Assembly: GCF_028769735.1 (NCBI RefSeq)
Contig: NC_088169.1
Coordinates: forward strand, 42,747,229-42,811,228
Direction of reading: 5' to 3'
DNA from: Zonotrichia leucophrys gambelii
Lineage: Eukaryota; Chordata; Aves; Passeriformes; Passerellidae
DNA length: 64,000 nt
Shown: positions 49,050-61,500 of the stretch, one piece after another
Layout of the letters: each line of letters starts with the position of its first letter
Numbering within the stretch: position 1 is the stretch's first letter
Notes under the pieces: model-generated
What the model was told of the DNA's origin: nothing
The model's input: the letters and a program-made list of their open reading frames with translations, nothing else
Database searches by the model: none
Position numbers and translations under genes: made by a program

Positions 49050-52000
49050 TATATTGAAGCCTTCTTTAATTTAATGCAGGGAATTGCTGCTGCCACTAGA
49101 GGTATAGTTTCTCTGGCTTGACTTTTTCACCAGCAAGAAAAGAACCTCACATCTTAAAATAGAGTCCTTAGCACATGCTTATATGCACAGTAATGTGTAT
49201 TTTTTTTTTCTGTGTGCCAACATGAGCCATTCATCTGAATCAAATCTAACAATATTTTTTTGTACAAAAGTTTCTAAAAGTCAGTGTTTTTCATGACCTA
49301 GGACTATCAGGACTTTTTAAAGTGGTTAACAAAATCACAGTAATTTTCAACAGAAATCACTCAAAATTTCATTTTGAACAGACTTTAAAATATTTTCTGA
49401 TTCTCTGAATTGTTGCAATTTTTTCAAAGACACATAATAATCATTTCTTATTTCATTATAACTCAAGGCTATTTTTTCTCCTTGTTAATCAAATATGCCC
49501 TGATCTAAAGGAGCAATACTAACTGGCACTTTTAAACCTAATGATATTATTTTAATGGGATTCGATATATAGATGCTTCAGTAATTTAGTGCAATTTGCT
49601 CAGCTTGGTTAGGAAAAAAGAGAAAGAAACAAAGCTTACTTTTCAATTTCATTATGCTGTCTTGAAAAGAAAAAATAAAGAACGATCAAATTTATGTACA
49701 GTCTTGTTACAACTGAATATGTTAATTACTTTTTATCAAAACAAGTTGATGTTACTAGGAAACAGAGTGACAAAGGCCACAGGTGGTAATGAAAGAAGGA
49801 TTCTTTATCAGAAGTGACTAATACTGCTTGAGTTGCCAAAGTAACCAGATTGTCTCCTAAAAATGTATGCTTTGACATTCGCTTATCAATGCTACTGAAA
49901 TGCAGGTCTTATCATGACTGCATAGCAAATTTCATTTCCATATAAGTGATGAATATGCAGATTCTTCCATTATTTGAACATCCCATTTATTTCTTTTTCA
50001 TGCACAGAAGAAAAGAAATGTTTCTTGTGGGTAGATTTCACCCCTTGAAAGGGATAGGCAGTGGCTTCCCTGATTTCTCTTTTGAACAGTTTTGCTTTTG
50101 GGTCTTTAGTGATTATGCAGTAGCTTTACTTTGGATTGAGGGGCTTCTCTCAGTTTCTCTTTCCTTTACCAATTTGTTTTTGCTGTATTTTTATACATTT
50201 CATTGCCCCTTTCAGCCACATACTGCTACCTAGATATCAGAAAACATTGTGAATGTGCTGTTTCACAGAGAATCAAAGACTTTTGTTTTCATATTTTTTG
50301 TATCTGTATTGCCATAAAATCTCAGAAAATTGTTTGGATCTGAGTAACTAGAGTCTTTGTTATACCTTTAGTTGCCATTTTCATCTGTGCAGTAAAGACA
50401 AATGTTCATTTTTCTTAGCTTTCTCCTACAATATTACAGCAAATTATTCATGTTCTATACATTATCACAACATCTACACTACTGCACACAGGGCTCTAAA
50501 AAGGGAAAATGCCTTTTTGTCAGTCCTTTAAAGCAAAACTAGGCTACAAGAAATGCTCTGGAAGAAGTATGGTACTTTATAATAATTTATTTCTCCAGTG
50601 ACTCATTTCGTATCTGCAGCTGGTCAGTAGATCCCCGACCAGGAAGGGCAGCATTTGTGCAGGGACTTGTGGAGTAGGAGAGAGACCAGGGCACCACATG
50701 GCAAAAGTACAGGTGTAGTGGTAAAGAAGCACAATAAAATAATCAAAACAGAAGGGCAGGACTCTCATGTTCAGTGCATGAGATTTGACAGATCTGAGCA
50801 GCATAAAGCCAACTATTTTGACTTGCTAAAGTTCTGTTCTTGGCACACATGTAAATGACTACCAATTGAAAGAGTAGAAAATCAAATCCTACTTCCTTTG
50901 TTGATACAAAACAAAAATATGACTTTCTCATCTTTGGAAATTGGCCATGAAAAATGTCTGAACAATTTTCAGCAACACAGGCACACAGTATCATCTTGGG
51001 AATAAGAGACTTCCAATAATTCAGAGCAGAAAATCAGAATGTTTCTCAGCTGTTGAATACTGCAGGTTCTTCTCAGAAAAAGGTATGATTTCATGAGAAA
51101 TTAAACCAATGAGTAATGGAGCCACAACAAAAACTGTTGAAATTCCAGGTAAGGCTTTTTCTGGTAAATAAATAAATACTTTTCTCTGTGCAGTAGTGCA
51201 GTAGAGATTGTCTAAAGGGCTAAGTTTTATCTTCTCTAATTTTGGACATCTAGGCATTAAATATCCACATTTGGTGTTTGGATACATACAACAATGAAGA
51301 AAACTAGACTTCTCCAAAAGGAAATTTGTTTGACCCCCACAGATACCTGTCTCAGGATGAGATTAATTGTCTCTGGAAATACCTCTTCCTTGACTTTAAA
51401 GGGAAGCTGGGAGTTGAAGCTTGGACATTAAAATTATAGTTGTTCAAATTATGGTGCAAAGTTATTCATGGTGACTGCAAGATACAAGACTGTTCAAACA
51501 ACTGGCACTTGATGTGAATGCAAAAGCACTGAGCTGAAACAGTCTATAGTATGTGGTTATCACAGAATGTAAACATTAATCTTGAGACAAATTTTATTAT
51601 ATATTAAAAAGTTTGAGAGCAATTTGAATTATGAATGGCTGAAACAGTGAGCCTTTTGTACAAAAACCTTGATCAGTACCATCCAAATTTTAAAAGCAGT
51701 AACAAAATGTTAGAAAATATATATATTTTCCCCTAAGAAATCTGTCAGTTTTTGAAGACTTTAGTAAGAATGTGATCTGAAAACCTTATTGTTTCATTAC
51801 CACTTTGATATAGTCCTATTGAATGCAGTGTCAATGCACCTACTTAGAGAACACACGGCTCCTCAGCCATTTTGTTTTCATTCAGTTCAGAAAGGTTAGT
51901 CAAAGGCTGAAATTGAACTTGCAGGTCAGCCCCTGTCTTCTTCATGAAAAATCATGAGCTGCCTGAAGGTGCCACAGAAAACTGGACTAGGTAGGATATT

Positions 52001-53299
52001 ATCTCTCCCTGTGCTGATGTACTAGTAGTAGTAAATATTCAGTCGAGCATTAGTAAAGATCTCAGGCTTTCCATTCATCCACATCCCATGTACCAATATT
52101 ACTAATTTTTGGAAAGAAAAAAAAGAAAACAGACTGAATAATTGCAATTTTTTCTTCTGGAATTCCTTCTCTCTCCTCCAAATGCTGTGTGCTATACAAA
52201 AGCCAAGTTATTTATATGATTATTTTTATTATATTTCAGATCCAATTAGAATTATTTTGACAGAAGGTAAATACAAACTTATAAGCTTTAATATTCTTCT
52301 GGAATAGTTAATTCCTTAGTTAATGCTTTGCAGTTAAGGTACTAGTCAAGAATGCAACAGAATCCAGAATATTTTTGATTCCTACCTGTTGCCCTATCTG
52401 GAAATCCTGACTGACTCACAATAGACTCCCAAGAGGGCCACTTAAATCAGTAAAACTGATTAGGTTGGAAGCCTCAGTCTACTGAAATAATTTAGAAAAG
52501 CTACTCTACCTGAATATTCTACTGAGAGAATTTTGTTAACTAAAAATTGTCTCATGGGCTTTCATCCCTTTCATGTGCAGGCAATTCTTTCCTCACAATG
52601 CCTGCAAGTAATGGATCACTGCAAAGTTTATGTTTACTATGAATTACAAACTTTAAAACCAATACATTATAAAACTACTGCATCAACGTTTCTGATTCAG
52701 AACACAAATGCATGCAAAACGTTAATACAAACCTGCATGTATAAAATGGTCTGGGGATAATATGTCTGGCTTCTTTGAGCTATCACACAATATCCAGTGT
52801 TAGCAGTTAAAGCATTAAGTTTGCATGTCAATTGAAATAGATATAGAAAAAGAGTTTTATAATGCTTTTATAATGCTAGAAGAGATGAAAGATAACAGGA
52901 CTTGGATTGCACAAGAAATAGAGGCAGACTACTGGAGTCAGTATTATAAAAAATTCTTATTCAGTTCCTTTTTATTGTTGTTGCTGTGAATACCACCACA
53001 AGTAAAGAATATTAATATTTTAAAGGGGATAAGTAAAAACCAGATTCCGGCTGAATAGTACTAGTCTTTCACTGCAAGACCTCATGTTTAACCAGACTAC
53101 ATGTGTACTGCACCTTACAGCCTTTCCTTTTCTGCCTTACATTGTTTTTGTTATTAAATAATAATAGTTCCCTAAAGTATTCAGTGGAACAAGGGTGGTC
53201 ATGTTGCTAAACATGCAGTGAGATGCCCTCCTTGCACTACTTTCTAAAGAATTATCCTAGGCAAAAAATTTTACTCTCAGTCAGTGACAAGTCAAGGGC
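49050..53299. other. Unique AT-rich DNA
   Basis: No gene, RNA or transposon is recognised. An 18-bp perfect palindrome lies at 51713-51730. The longest frames (98 codons, 51021-51317 minus; 95 codons, 49946-50233 plus) have no motif. Confidence 0.55.
51713..51730. repeat. Perfect 18-bp AT palindrome
   Basis: GAAAATATATATATTTTC reads the same on both strands. It is an alternating AT core closed by GAAA/TTTC arms. Confidence 0.9.
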
Positions 53300-53531
53300 A
53301 AAAAAAAAAAAAAAAAAAAAAGAAAAAAACAGATCTAATGTAATGTCCCTTCCTCCCAAGTCATTTAGCTTCATGTTATCATATGGCTATTTGAAGCCTC
53401 TCAGTTTTCTATAATAGTGATCCTTTATTGGTTAATGTGGAGTGAAAATGTTACTGTACTTGCTCTCCAAACATCTTACTGTGCTGTCACTAAGACAAAC
53501 CAAGCCATACAAATAAAAAAAAAAAAAAAAA
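53300..53531. repeat. Two long poly-A runs 200 bp apart
   Basis: An A run at 53300-53321, then G and A7, is followed by a second run at 53515-53531 that includes AATAAA at its start. Two plus-strand tails this close could mark nested retroposition, but no retrotransposon body is recognised before either run. Confidence 0.75.
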
Positions 53532-54283
53532 TTCACATAGACTTTCACAGTAACAAATGCATTATTCCCATCTGCTTCACATGCCTTATTATGTTGTCTG
53601 AAAATTTTACAGTGCCTTGGGAATTTGCTTAAAAGAATATGTGAATAGCTAAAAAGTGTGTTAGTCTCTCCACTTGGATACAAATTCCCAGTCCCACCCA
53701 AAAAGCCTACATGGCTACACTACTTAGTTCTAATTAACACATACTTCTACCATGAAACAATCACAGTAAAGTTTAAATATCACTGATTTATGAGGTCAAA
53801 GGTTTGGGTGCTCTAATCCATCCCAAGTCCATCCTGAGGTGAGACTGCGGCTTACTGTCTTTTGCAAGAAGAATGGTATCTGGGGGAGACAAGAAGTGCT
53901 CTTCGTGACAATGAATTCTCTCTGAGAACCAAACACATCACTCTCATCTGCCTCTCATTTCTCAGTGTTTGTGCCTTCATTGAAAGATTCTTGTCTAATC
54001 TGCTCATAAATTCTTATTCCAATGCTTCAATTGCCCTAGTATTAGAAAATTTGGGATTCTGAATGCCTATTTGATTTCCCTCTTGTAAACTTTGAGAACT
54101 CATTTGAATTTATTAAATACTTTTTAATATATTTGAAGACTACTCTCTTAACTGAGAAACATAAGTTTCCCTCACCTTTTATCAAAGGTGTCATAATTCT
54201 TTTTGCTCTGTATGGTCTATCTCCAATTGCTCTTTCTTGTACTCAAGTCTGGACAAAATTTCCCAGCCTCACAGCACAGGGGA
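53532..54283. other. Unique DNA
   Basis: Nothing recognised. One short plus-strand frame (53862-54062) has no motif. Confidence 0.5.
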
Positions 54284-54296
54284 GATATATACATAT

Positions 54297-54347
<51 letters not shown>

Positions 54348-54360
54348 TATGTATATGTAT
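54284..54360. repeat. Compound (CA)n(TA)n(CA)n microsatellite
   Basis: About ten CA units are followed by about twelve TA units and then four CA units, ending in ATATGTATATG. All steps alternate purine and pyrimidine. The frames translating through it on both strands are artefacts. Confidence 0.95.
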
Positions 54361-57300
54361 CTTTCCAAAAGTGCTTCTGTGCATCCATCTCACTATATAA
54401 TTTGGGATTCTTTTAGCCAATATCATGCCATTTGACTTTTGCTACATTTAATATATAAAAAAAATTTCTTTATCTTTAAAATGGTACATAATCAACCTTT
54501 CCCTAGCCCATACTTACACTGCTCTTTCTCTCACATTTCCTTTTCTCATTTATATTTCCCCTATTTTCTCCCCAATCATTTCTTTTCACATTTCAGAGTC
54601 TTTTCCTTTCATGTTGAAGGTTCCACTGTGTACAGGTTAGTATCATTGGAAAGCTGAATAAGTATTGCTCCTATTGTCTCACCCAAATCAATACCATGAA
54701 TATTAAATAACACCAGACATAGTACAGACACTGCAGAGCCCTTCCAACACATTCATACAAACCACCACTGAAGTGCTGATAACGACTCAGTGAGAATGAC
54801 TTTCCAATCAAGGTTATGTATAGCCGGATAACAGAGCTGATAAGCAGTAAATAAACAAAAATAGGATAAAAGCCCAGAATGGACCTCATGTGACTCAGAC
54901 TATGTTGTAAATTTATAATTGCAGCAGCTTGACAGCACTGTTACATATATATGTTAAGGGAACATGAACAGAGAAAGAATCTTTCTTATTCAGAACGCTA
55001 GTCAGTCTTACAGCATGAAAAATTATTTTCCAAGACTCTCTTATTAGCAACATCATGCATTATACAACAGCACTGCTTGTTCAAACTGTTTTTCTGATAG
55101 GAAACACTGCATTTTAAAAAGCAACCTCTATTTTAATATTTAATACCACAGCATATCTAGATCTCCAAAAGTAGAAAGCTATTTAGGCAAGTAGAGCACT
55201 TCGTGTAATGTTAAAAGCATTTCTGGCATTTTATGTTATCTACTTTTTAATGACTGTATTTTCCTAACATTAAAAATGAATTAATATCTTTCCTTAAGTA
55301 GTCTGCTGAATGCTGAAAGAGTAAATCTGACAGGGTTACTCATACCTTGCCTGTACTGTAGAGACCTACACACTGGTTTGTTTTTCATACTGTTGAAAGA
55401 AAATGGGCTTGCTTCAAAACTCAGCATCTCCAAAGCTCATCATAGATATGCCTGGGCACCAAGGAGAAAAACATACACTAATTACCTTCAAATTTCTTTA
55501 AATTCAAACGTCAAATGCTAAGTCACCACTGCTCTTGCTGGCATTCAAATCCAGTGAGGAGTGAGCTGTATCAATTCTTCAAAATTGCATGTGGTCTAAA
55601 CCTTGCAACAAAGAAACCCTCAGAGTTGTGCAGTGAAGTCCTAGGAAAACTATCAAAAACACCAAAACAAAGATCAAGTGTCTCTTTATTTTATCCTCAT
55701 CTCTAACATAAGTGACTTCACTTTCCATGTTTCCACCTTCCTTTTCCTGAGATTTTTGTCTGCCTCTTACAAGTACATTTTTTATTGATATTAAACAGAA
55801 ACAAAAATTACCATTCATAGAACTCCTACGGTAAAACAGGAATCTTGGGAGTATAATAAAATATTTTGTACTGTATTTATGTGGTTTCCTATTTTTACAT
55901 TTCTTCTCCTCGTATTCACTTCAGGCTATATATTGAGATCTGAAAACAGCCTTCATTCCAAGATGCTAATGGCCCTGTGTCCTATCAGCCTTTTTATCTT
56001 TACACCCTCCAGTTCTTACCGGTAAGAAGGTGAAAGAAACCGAAGCCTATATATCTCAAATGTCCAATTTTGCAGTGCTTTGTTTAGACAATAGTCAACA
56101 TTACTCAAACATTCTCTAAAAATTAGAAGGATTGAGTCAGACATCTTATCTAAAAGCTATTGTAAGAAATAGTTCTCAATGACAAGGAATGTGAGAAAAA
56201 ATATGGGAAACTCTATCAGAGACAAATCAATAGTAGGAAAGAAATTCCCTGACACATTTTTTACATATTGGGAAGATCATGCTGTTGTTTCATAATTTCT
56301 GACTGACTTCCTAATTTTCTTAAGAAACCTATAATCAACTATAGCTGATGTTAGAAAACCACATACCAGTATTTTCTCATCAACGTTACATTCTGTTCTG
56401 CAAATTATGGCAGTGTTTAATGGGAAAGAAATGCTCCACTGATACCACTATATTAAGCTATTCCCTAAACTAGAACTGGAAACAGAACAGATGCAGTAGC
56501 AACAAAAACTATGCAAAATATTTGCAGAACCCTGCCTCAAATCAATACCTAAGGATTCCAACACAGATCTGCTCGCCTTTTCCTCTTCTGAGACCACATC
56601 TTCACACCAGAGAAAGAAGAGGAAATCTTCCCTGACCTTGGTGTGCAAGGTGCTAATAGCTGTGCAGCAGTTAAGGCCTCAGTCAAAAGCCTGATTGTTC
56701 CAATGTTCTGTAGCCCGCATAATGCACCTTTCTTCAAAATGCCTAATGCCACAGATTCAGAGAGTCTAACTCTAGTATTCTGCTTATTTCTTAAAATGTA
56801 TGCACAACGATAGAATTAATGAGCATTTTTGTACAGGTACAATGAATTTTCCATTTTCATTTGTATTTACAGACCTGCAGCTCACTGTGTAAATCCAAAA
56901 CATAAGAGACAAAAGGGTTTTATGGTGCATAAATGGCAAGATCAGTTATAGCACCTATTCTTGGAGTGAATATTCTTTGAAGGCATATTATAGGGTCTTT
57001 GAAAATGTTGTCCCCCATTATACTGAAAAGAGACTTTATTTTAATGGTTAATATTGATTTTCTTCTAGAAGCAATAAGTTCCTTCACCCACATGATCTGT
57101 GATTCTCATGCATGCTGACATTTCTAATGCAGTATATTAAATAAAGTACATCCTACTCACTGGAATTACTTTCTGGAAGCAATGACAAGTATTTCACAGT
57201 ATTTCACAAACTTCCTCAAAACCATCTACATCCGCTTCTAAGAAAAGCAGCTATTACTTGCAGTTTTCCAGACTTAAAAACAGTGCTTCATTATCTTGAC

Positions 57301-58062
57301 CTACTAGTCTACAGAAACTTTCCCATAAGGGAAAGCAACTATTTCTCATACTAGAAGCATCACTATAATTAGACCCCTACTGAGCTGTCCTTAGCCCAAG
57401 GCTCAGTCAAGAAATTATATCTGGAAAACAGCATTTGATTAGGATAAACTTATAAATTCATTATGCAGGTCTCCTAGCTATCATTTAATGTGGATAATTC
57501 AAACTCCTTTTCATAAGTTATTTAATGAGACAATAAGTATCCATGGGACAGGTTATTAGAAGTTCCCAGTAATACATTTGAGCTGGTATATGTCATATAT
57601 ATGCCTTGGCTCTGTGTTCAAAAATAGGTGTTTGAAGATAGACTAGGAATTAAAAGCCATCAGAGAGCATGAATATCTGTGTAACTGTAGCAACAAGGTT
57701 AATTTAAATAATGGAGTGGTACCTGAGTGATTCATGTAAAAATCAAATGTAAAGGACTAAGATTTCCTTCCAAGTATAATCCTTCCATCCTTAAAAATAA
57801 AAAGGATGACTTTCTGCCTGTGACAGACTCGCTACCAACGTTCTCGAGAAAATTTAAATTAGCACTAATAAGGAACAAATCTCAAGTGATTCAGAAAGCT
57901 GTTAGGGCTTAGTTCTGCATCTCAGAAACCGTGAGGCATATCCTGTTGGAGCAATTTCTGAGGCACCATACATGGGCCTGCATTGATTCATCTTTCTGAT
58001 GTCAAAGAAAAGGAGCAGTGAAGACTGCTTCACTACCACCTAGGATAACTCATCCTAGTTAT
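54361..58062. other. Unique AT-rich DNA
   Basis: No gene or transposon is recognised. A pyrimidine-rich patch lies at about 54500-54600 and a 16-bp palindrome at 56013-56028. Frames are short and without motifs. Confidence 0.55.
56013..56028. repeat. Perfect 16-bp palindrome with CCGG centre
   Basis: TTCTTACCGGTAAGAA is self-complementary, and each arm carries a GGTAAG word, which is the consensus 5' splice donor, on each strand. It lies 9 bases downstream of a CACCCTCC patch in AT-rich DNA. Confidence 0.9.
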
Positions 58063-58106
58063 TCAAGATGTAGGTGTTGAAAGAAAAGGATTTATACTGC
58101 TCCTTA

Positions 58107-58553
58107 TCAAGGCTGGTTCCCCTCCCACTCTGCAGCAAACGTCTCTGTCACTATGTACTCCTTCCTGATTTCCATCCCATAGTTCTGACATGGAGATGGG
58201 CACTAGAACACAGCCCTCTCCAGTGGCATTGCCACTCGGGTATTTGGCATAGCTTCTGACAGCAGGGAATTCCCTGCCAGCACAATCAGGAGTACAACAA
58301 CAGGGCCCATACTGCTTGACTGCTTGACTTCTCCTTGATGGTGACATTCCCACTCACTGCATTTGTGCTCCTCTAGTAACACATTTGTCAGTCTGAACCC
58401 TCGGATGGACTGGAAGGGGGTGTTTTTCACAGGGGCATCCATGCCTGGGAGTCTGGTTTCAACTTGCTGCACTGCAGCAGCCCCAGTGTGAGAGGAGAGC
58501 ATCTCAGGCAGGTCTGGCAGCTCTGTTTTGAACATTTGTGTTATTCCTACCAC
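58107..58553 (-). other. Open-frame island, possible decayed coding or retroviral relic
   Basis: A minus frame stays open from 58553 down to a TAG at 58203-58205 (116 codons) and, past that single stop, for 31 more codons to the next stop at 58107-58109. A hydrophobic stretch (GPVVVLLIVLAG, about residues 83-94) could be a signal anchor or membrane segment. It follows a polar Cys/His-containing part, and more cysteines lie after the TAG. The segment is richer in GC than its flanks. This layout would fit an eroded envelope-type or other membrane protein relic, but I recognise no family. A 96-codon frame in another minus phase (58063-58353) overlaps it, which weakens the case. Chance remains quite possible. 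Confidence 0.2.
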
Positions 58554-61500
58554 TCACTGATAATAGTGCAAGCAGATGGGAAGCCCTATATTGGTAGGTT
58601 TCTGCAACCTTATGCAATCGATACTAAAAAAATACAGTCTCAGGGTTAGGAAGGTCTTGCTGCCAGGAAAATACAGCTTCTGCCAAGAAGAATGAAGCTC
58701 TTTAGAAAGTTTGGGGCACTTGAAGAAAAACTAAAACAGGTAAAAGCACAGAAGAACCCCAAAGCAGGACAATTATGGACCATTTTCCTTTCTGCAGAGG
58801 CACCTAAGGAAAAAATGGAGTTAGGAGTGGCACAGGGCAACCCTTGTTCCCATGGGCATGTTGCATGAAGCAACACCTTGAGGTAGAGAACTGAATATAG
58901 AGATGTGATGGCCTCCTGCAACAGGACAGCTCTGGATAGACCTAATTTGTCATCACTTATGTAGCCAGAACCTAAAAGATTAGATGAAATAGTTTTTGTT
59001 CAAACTTTTTTTTTCCCTTTTGTCCTGGATTGCAAATGAAATTAGTGGTTTTATTTTTATGTGATTCTGACTGAGATTTCACTCTACCTGGAAACACAGC
59101 AAAGAGCCTGACATGAAGTTAGTCATACCTTCCCTCCTACGAAAAGGATGAGTGACAACAGCAACACAATCAAAGGAGTGATAAAACTCCCTGTCCAAGA
59201 GTCAGATCGAGTCTGTCTTCCCCTTACTGATCTTCATTTTTCCAAGTGTTCCAAGAAGCCCCACCGAAAATGAATTTACTTGGCTTCTCTGCCTGCCACT
59301 ACCAGACCACTTTCCTCATGGTCCTCACACATGATGAAAGTGTAAAAGGCTTGCACAGTGCCTTCCACCTCCTCCCACTGTGAGCAACAACGTGGCAGCA
59401 TCCTGGATTTAGGAGACAGTGAGAAGTTTTACATATGTAAACAGTCACTTCCCACTTATGTGATATATTATTGTCATTCAGAAAACAGCCAAGGACACTG
59501 AATCTGAAAGTAACTATAATTCTAGCATGCAAGCACCATAACTTTATACTGTGAAGTTACCTTTAAAAATATGATTGGAGTATTATGTTTCCATGTTATT
59601 CTCTTGCCGGAACACAATAAATTCTTGTCAAGCCTGCTAAGATTGGAGGATTTTATTCAGCTAAAGCTTAAATCAGTCTGACTTATGCAAAATTTGAGAG
59701 GGATGAGAAAGGTGCCCTTTGCCATATCTCACTGGTACCTCATATACCTTGAGATCAATGTGCCTTTCAATATTCATTGTGTCAGGCTTTATTCTAAATC
59801 CCCACAGGTGCAGCAGGCAGTGGGAGTGAGAGCAGGCACAGTACTGTTCCACGTACCTTCAGCCTGGAAAATTAAGTTAGAGATGATTTGTCCATTACCA
59901 TTTGCAGACCTGCAATTGGGGCTATTTTTGGTTCTAAGTATTTCTGTGCTCACCAATTGTCTTCCCTTTGCTATTAGCCTTTACTCTGCTTGATCATGCA
60001 GCCTGTCATTTGGTCCCTTCCTGTTGCTTTCTTGGCCTCACAAGTTTTGATAGGCTTTTATGGGCAGAAAGGTCTCATCATGCCTTCAAAATGTGAAATC
60101 CACATCTGCTAACTATTGGGGGAGGGAGGTCCAGACAAAATAGACAGCTGTAATTGCATGGAGAAGCTTTATGCTTTCAAATAACAACTAGATGGCTTTG
60201 TGACATGTAGCGTGCACAGTTTGCACCTGAAATTTTAATTAACTGTGTAGGGAACAATCTGTCATAAATGCATGGGATGAAATGGTCTCACTTAAAAAAA
60301 TGGATTGCAAGTCAAAAATAAGGTTCATTTTTACCATGAATAATCCCTTTCTTTCATCTGGAAACCCTGCCTAATGCCTCTTCTGAAAAAAAAACCAAAA
60401 AAAAATTCATTAAAATCTCTGATGCTCTGTCTGCTTTCTGTATGCTTTACAATTTCTGAAGGATTTTTCCAAGGATGATGAGGGACAAGATCCTTGTTAA
60501 AGAACACTTTGAATCTCATCCAACAAAGATGACAATAAATCTTCAAACCATTTCTGACCATATGTCACAACTCCTGAAGGCAAATGAAGGCTTTTACAGC
60601 TTTTAAATAATCTTTGGCAATGACAGCTGCTAAGGCACCCTCCTCCCCGCTCTTTCTTTTCTCACAAACGGGAAGGAAAAGTTGTGCTTTCATTTACTCT
60701 GCTCCCAGAGTCACACGTCATGACCTGGGTTACTGTAAACTAAACATTCAAAACAACATGAAAGGTCTACTTAATGTGTGCAAATTGAGAAACCTGTTAT
60801 CCACAGAGCTCACGCAGTTTTCAAAATAAAGATACTGCCTTACATTCCTAACCATGGCACTTTTCAAGGGCAAACTGTATTTGCTTTGGTGTTTCTAGCA
60901 CTAAATCAGCCACAGACACAGAGAAATAAGTAATTTTGTTAACCTCTGTATAGGAAACTTGCAAGGACTGAGTCCTATAAATTACTATATTTACCATACT
61001 TAATAGTATGATTTTTGCATCCATTTTCTCCTGTAGAAAGGCTCAGATTAGTAAATCAAGAGTGTAAAACAGGACCTGAATTTTAAGGAAACAGTAGTCC
61101 TTGTGACCTCAATAGAACATTTGTCTCCTTGCAGAGAATCTTGTGAGTTATGCAGATCAGTCTAGCAAGCCTGGGAGAGGGATGTTTTGAAACAGAATGC
61201 ATTTATCCATGGGCACATTTTCTTATATCACAGGGTTCTAGATAGAAGAAAAAAGCATGCACTGCGTTTTAAAATATTTGTAGTGGCAAGCAGTGTATGC
61301 AAGTGTCCCCAGCTGGACTGGTCAGTATTCAGCTACTGGAGATGAGTGATTTCCAGAAACTGAAGACTTCATCAGTAGTGAAATGCTATATTTATTGCAT
61401 TTTACCTGCCTTAAAACTACACAAGAAATCCAAATACAAAGTGCATTCTGTGTCCAACCATATAACTGAGATTTTTATATTTCTTGGAGACGTCTTAGTC

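Noticed and set aside
54133..54435. 100-codon plus frame
   Set aside because: It reads through the CA/TA microsatellite (Thr-His and Tyr-Ile repeats).
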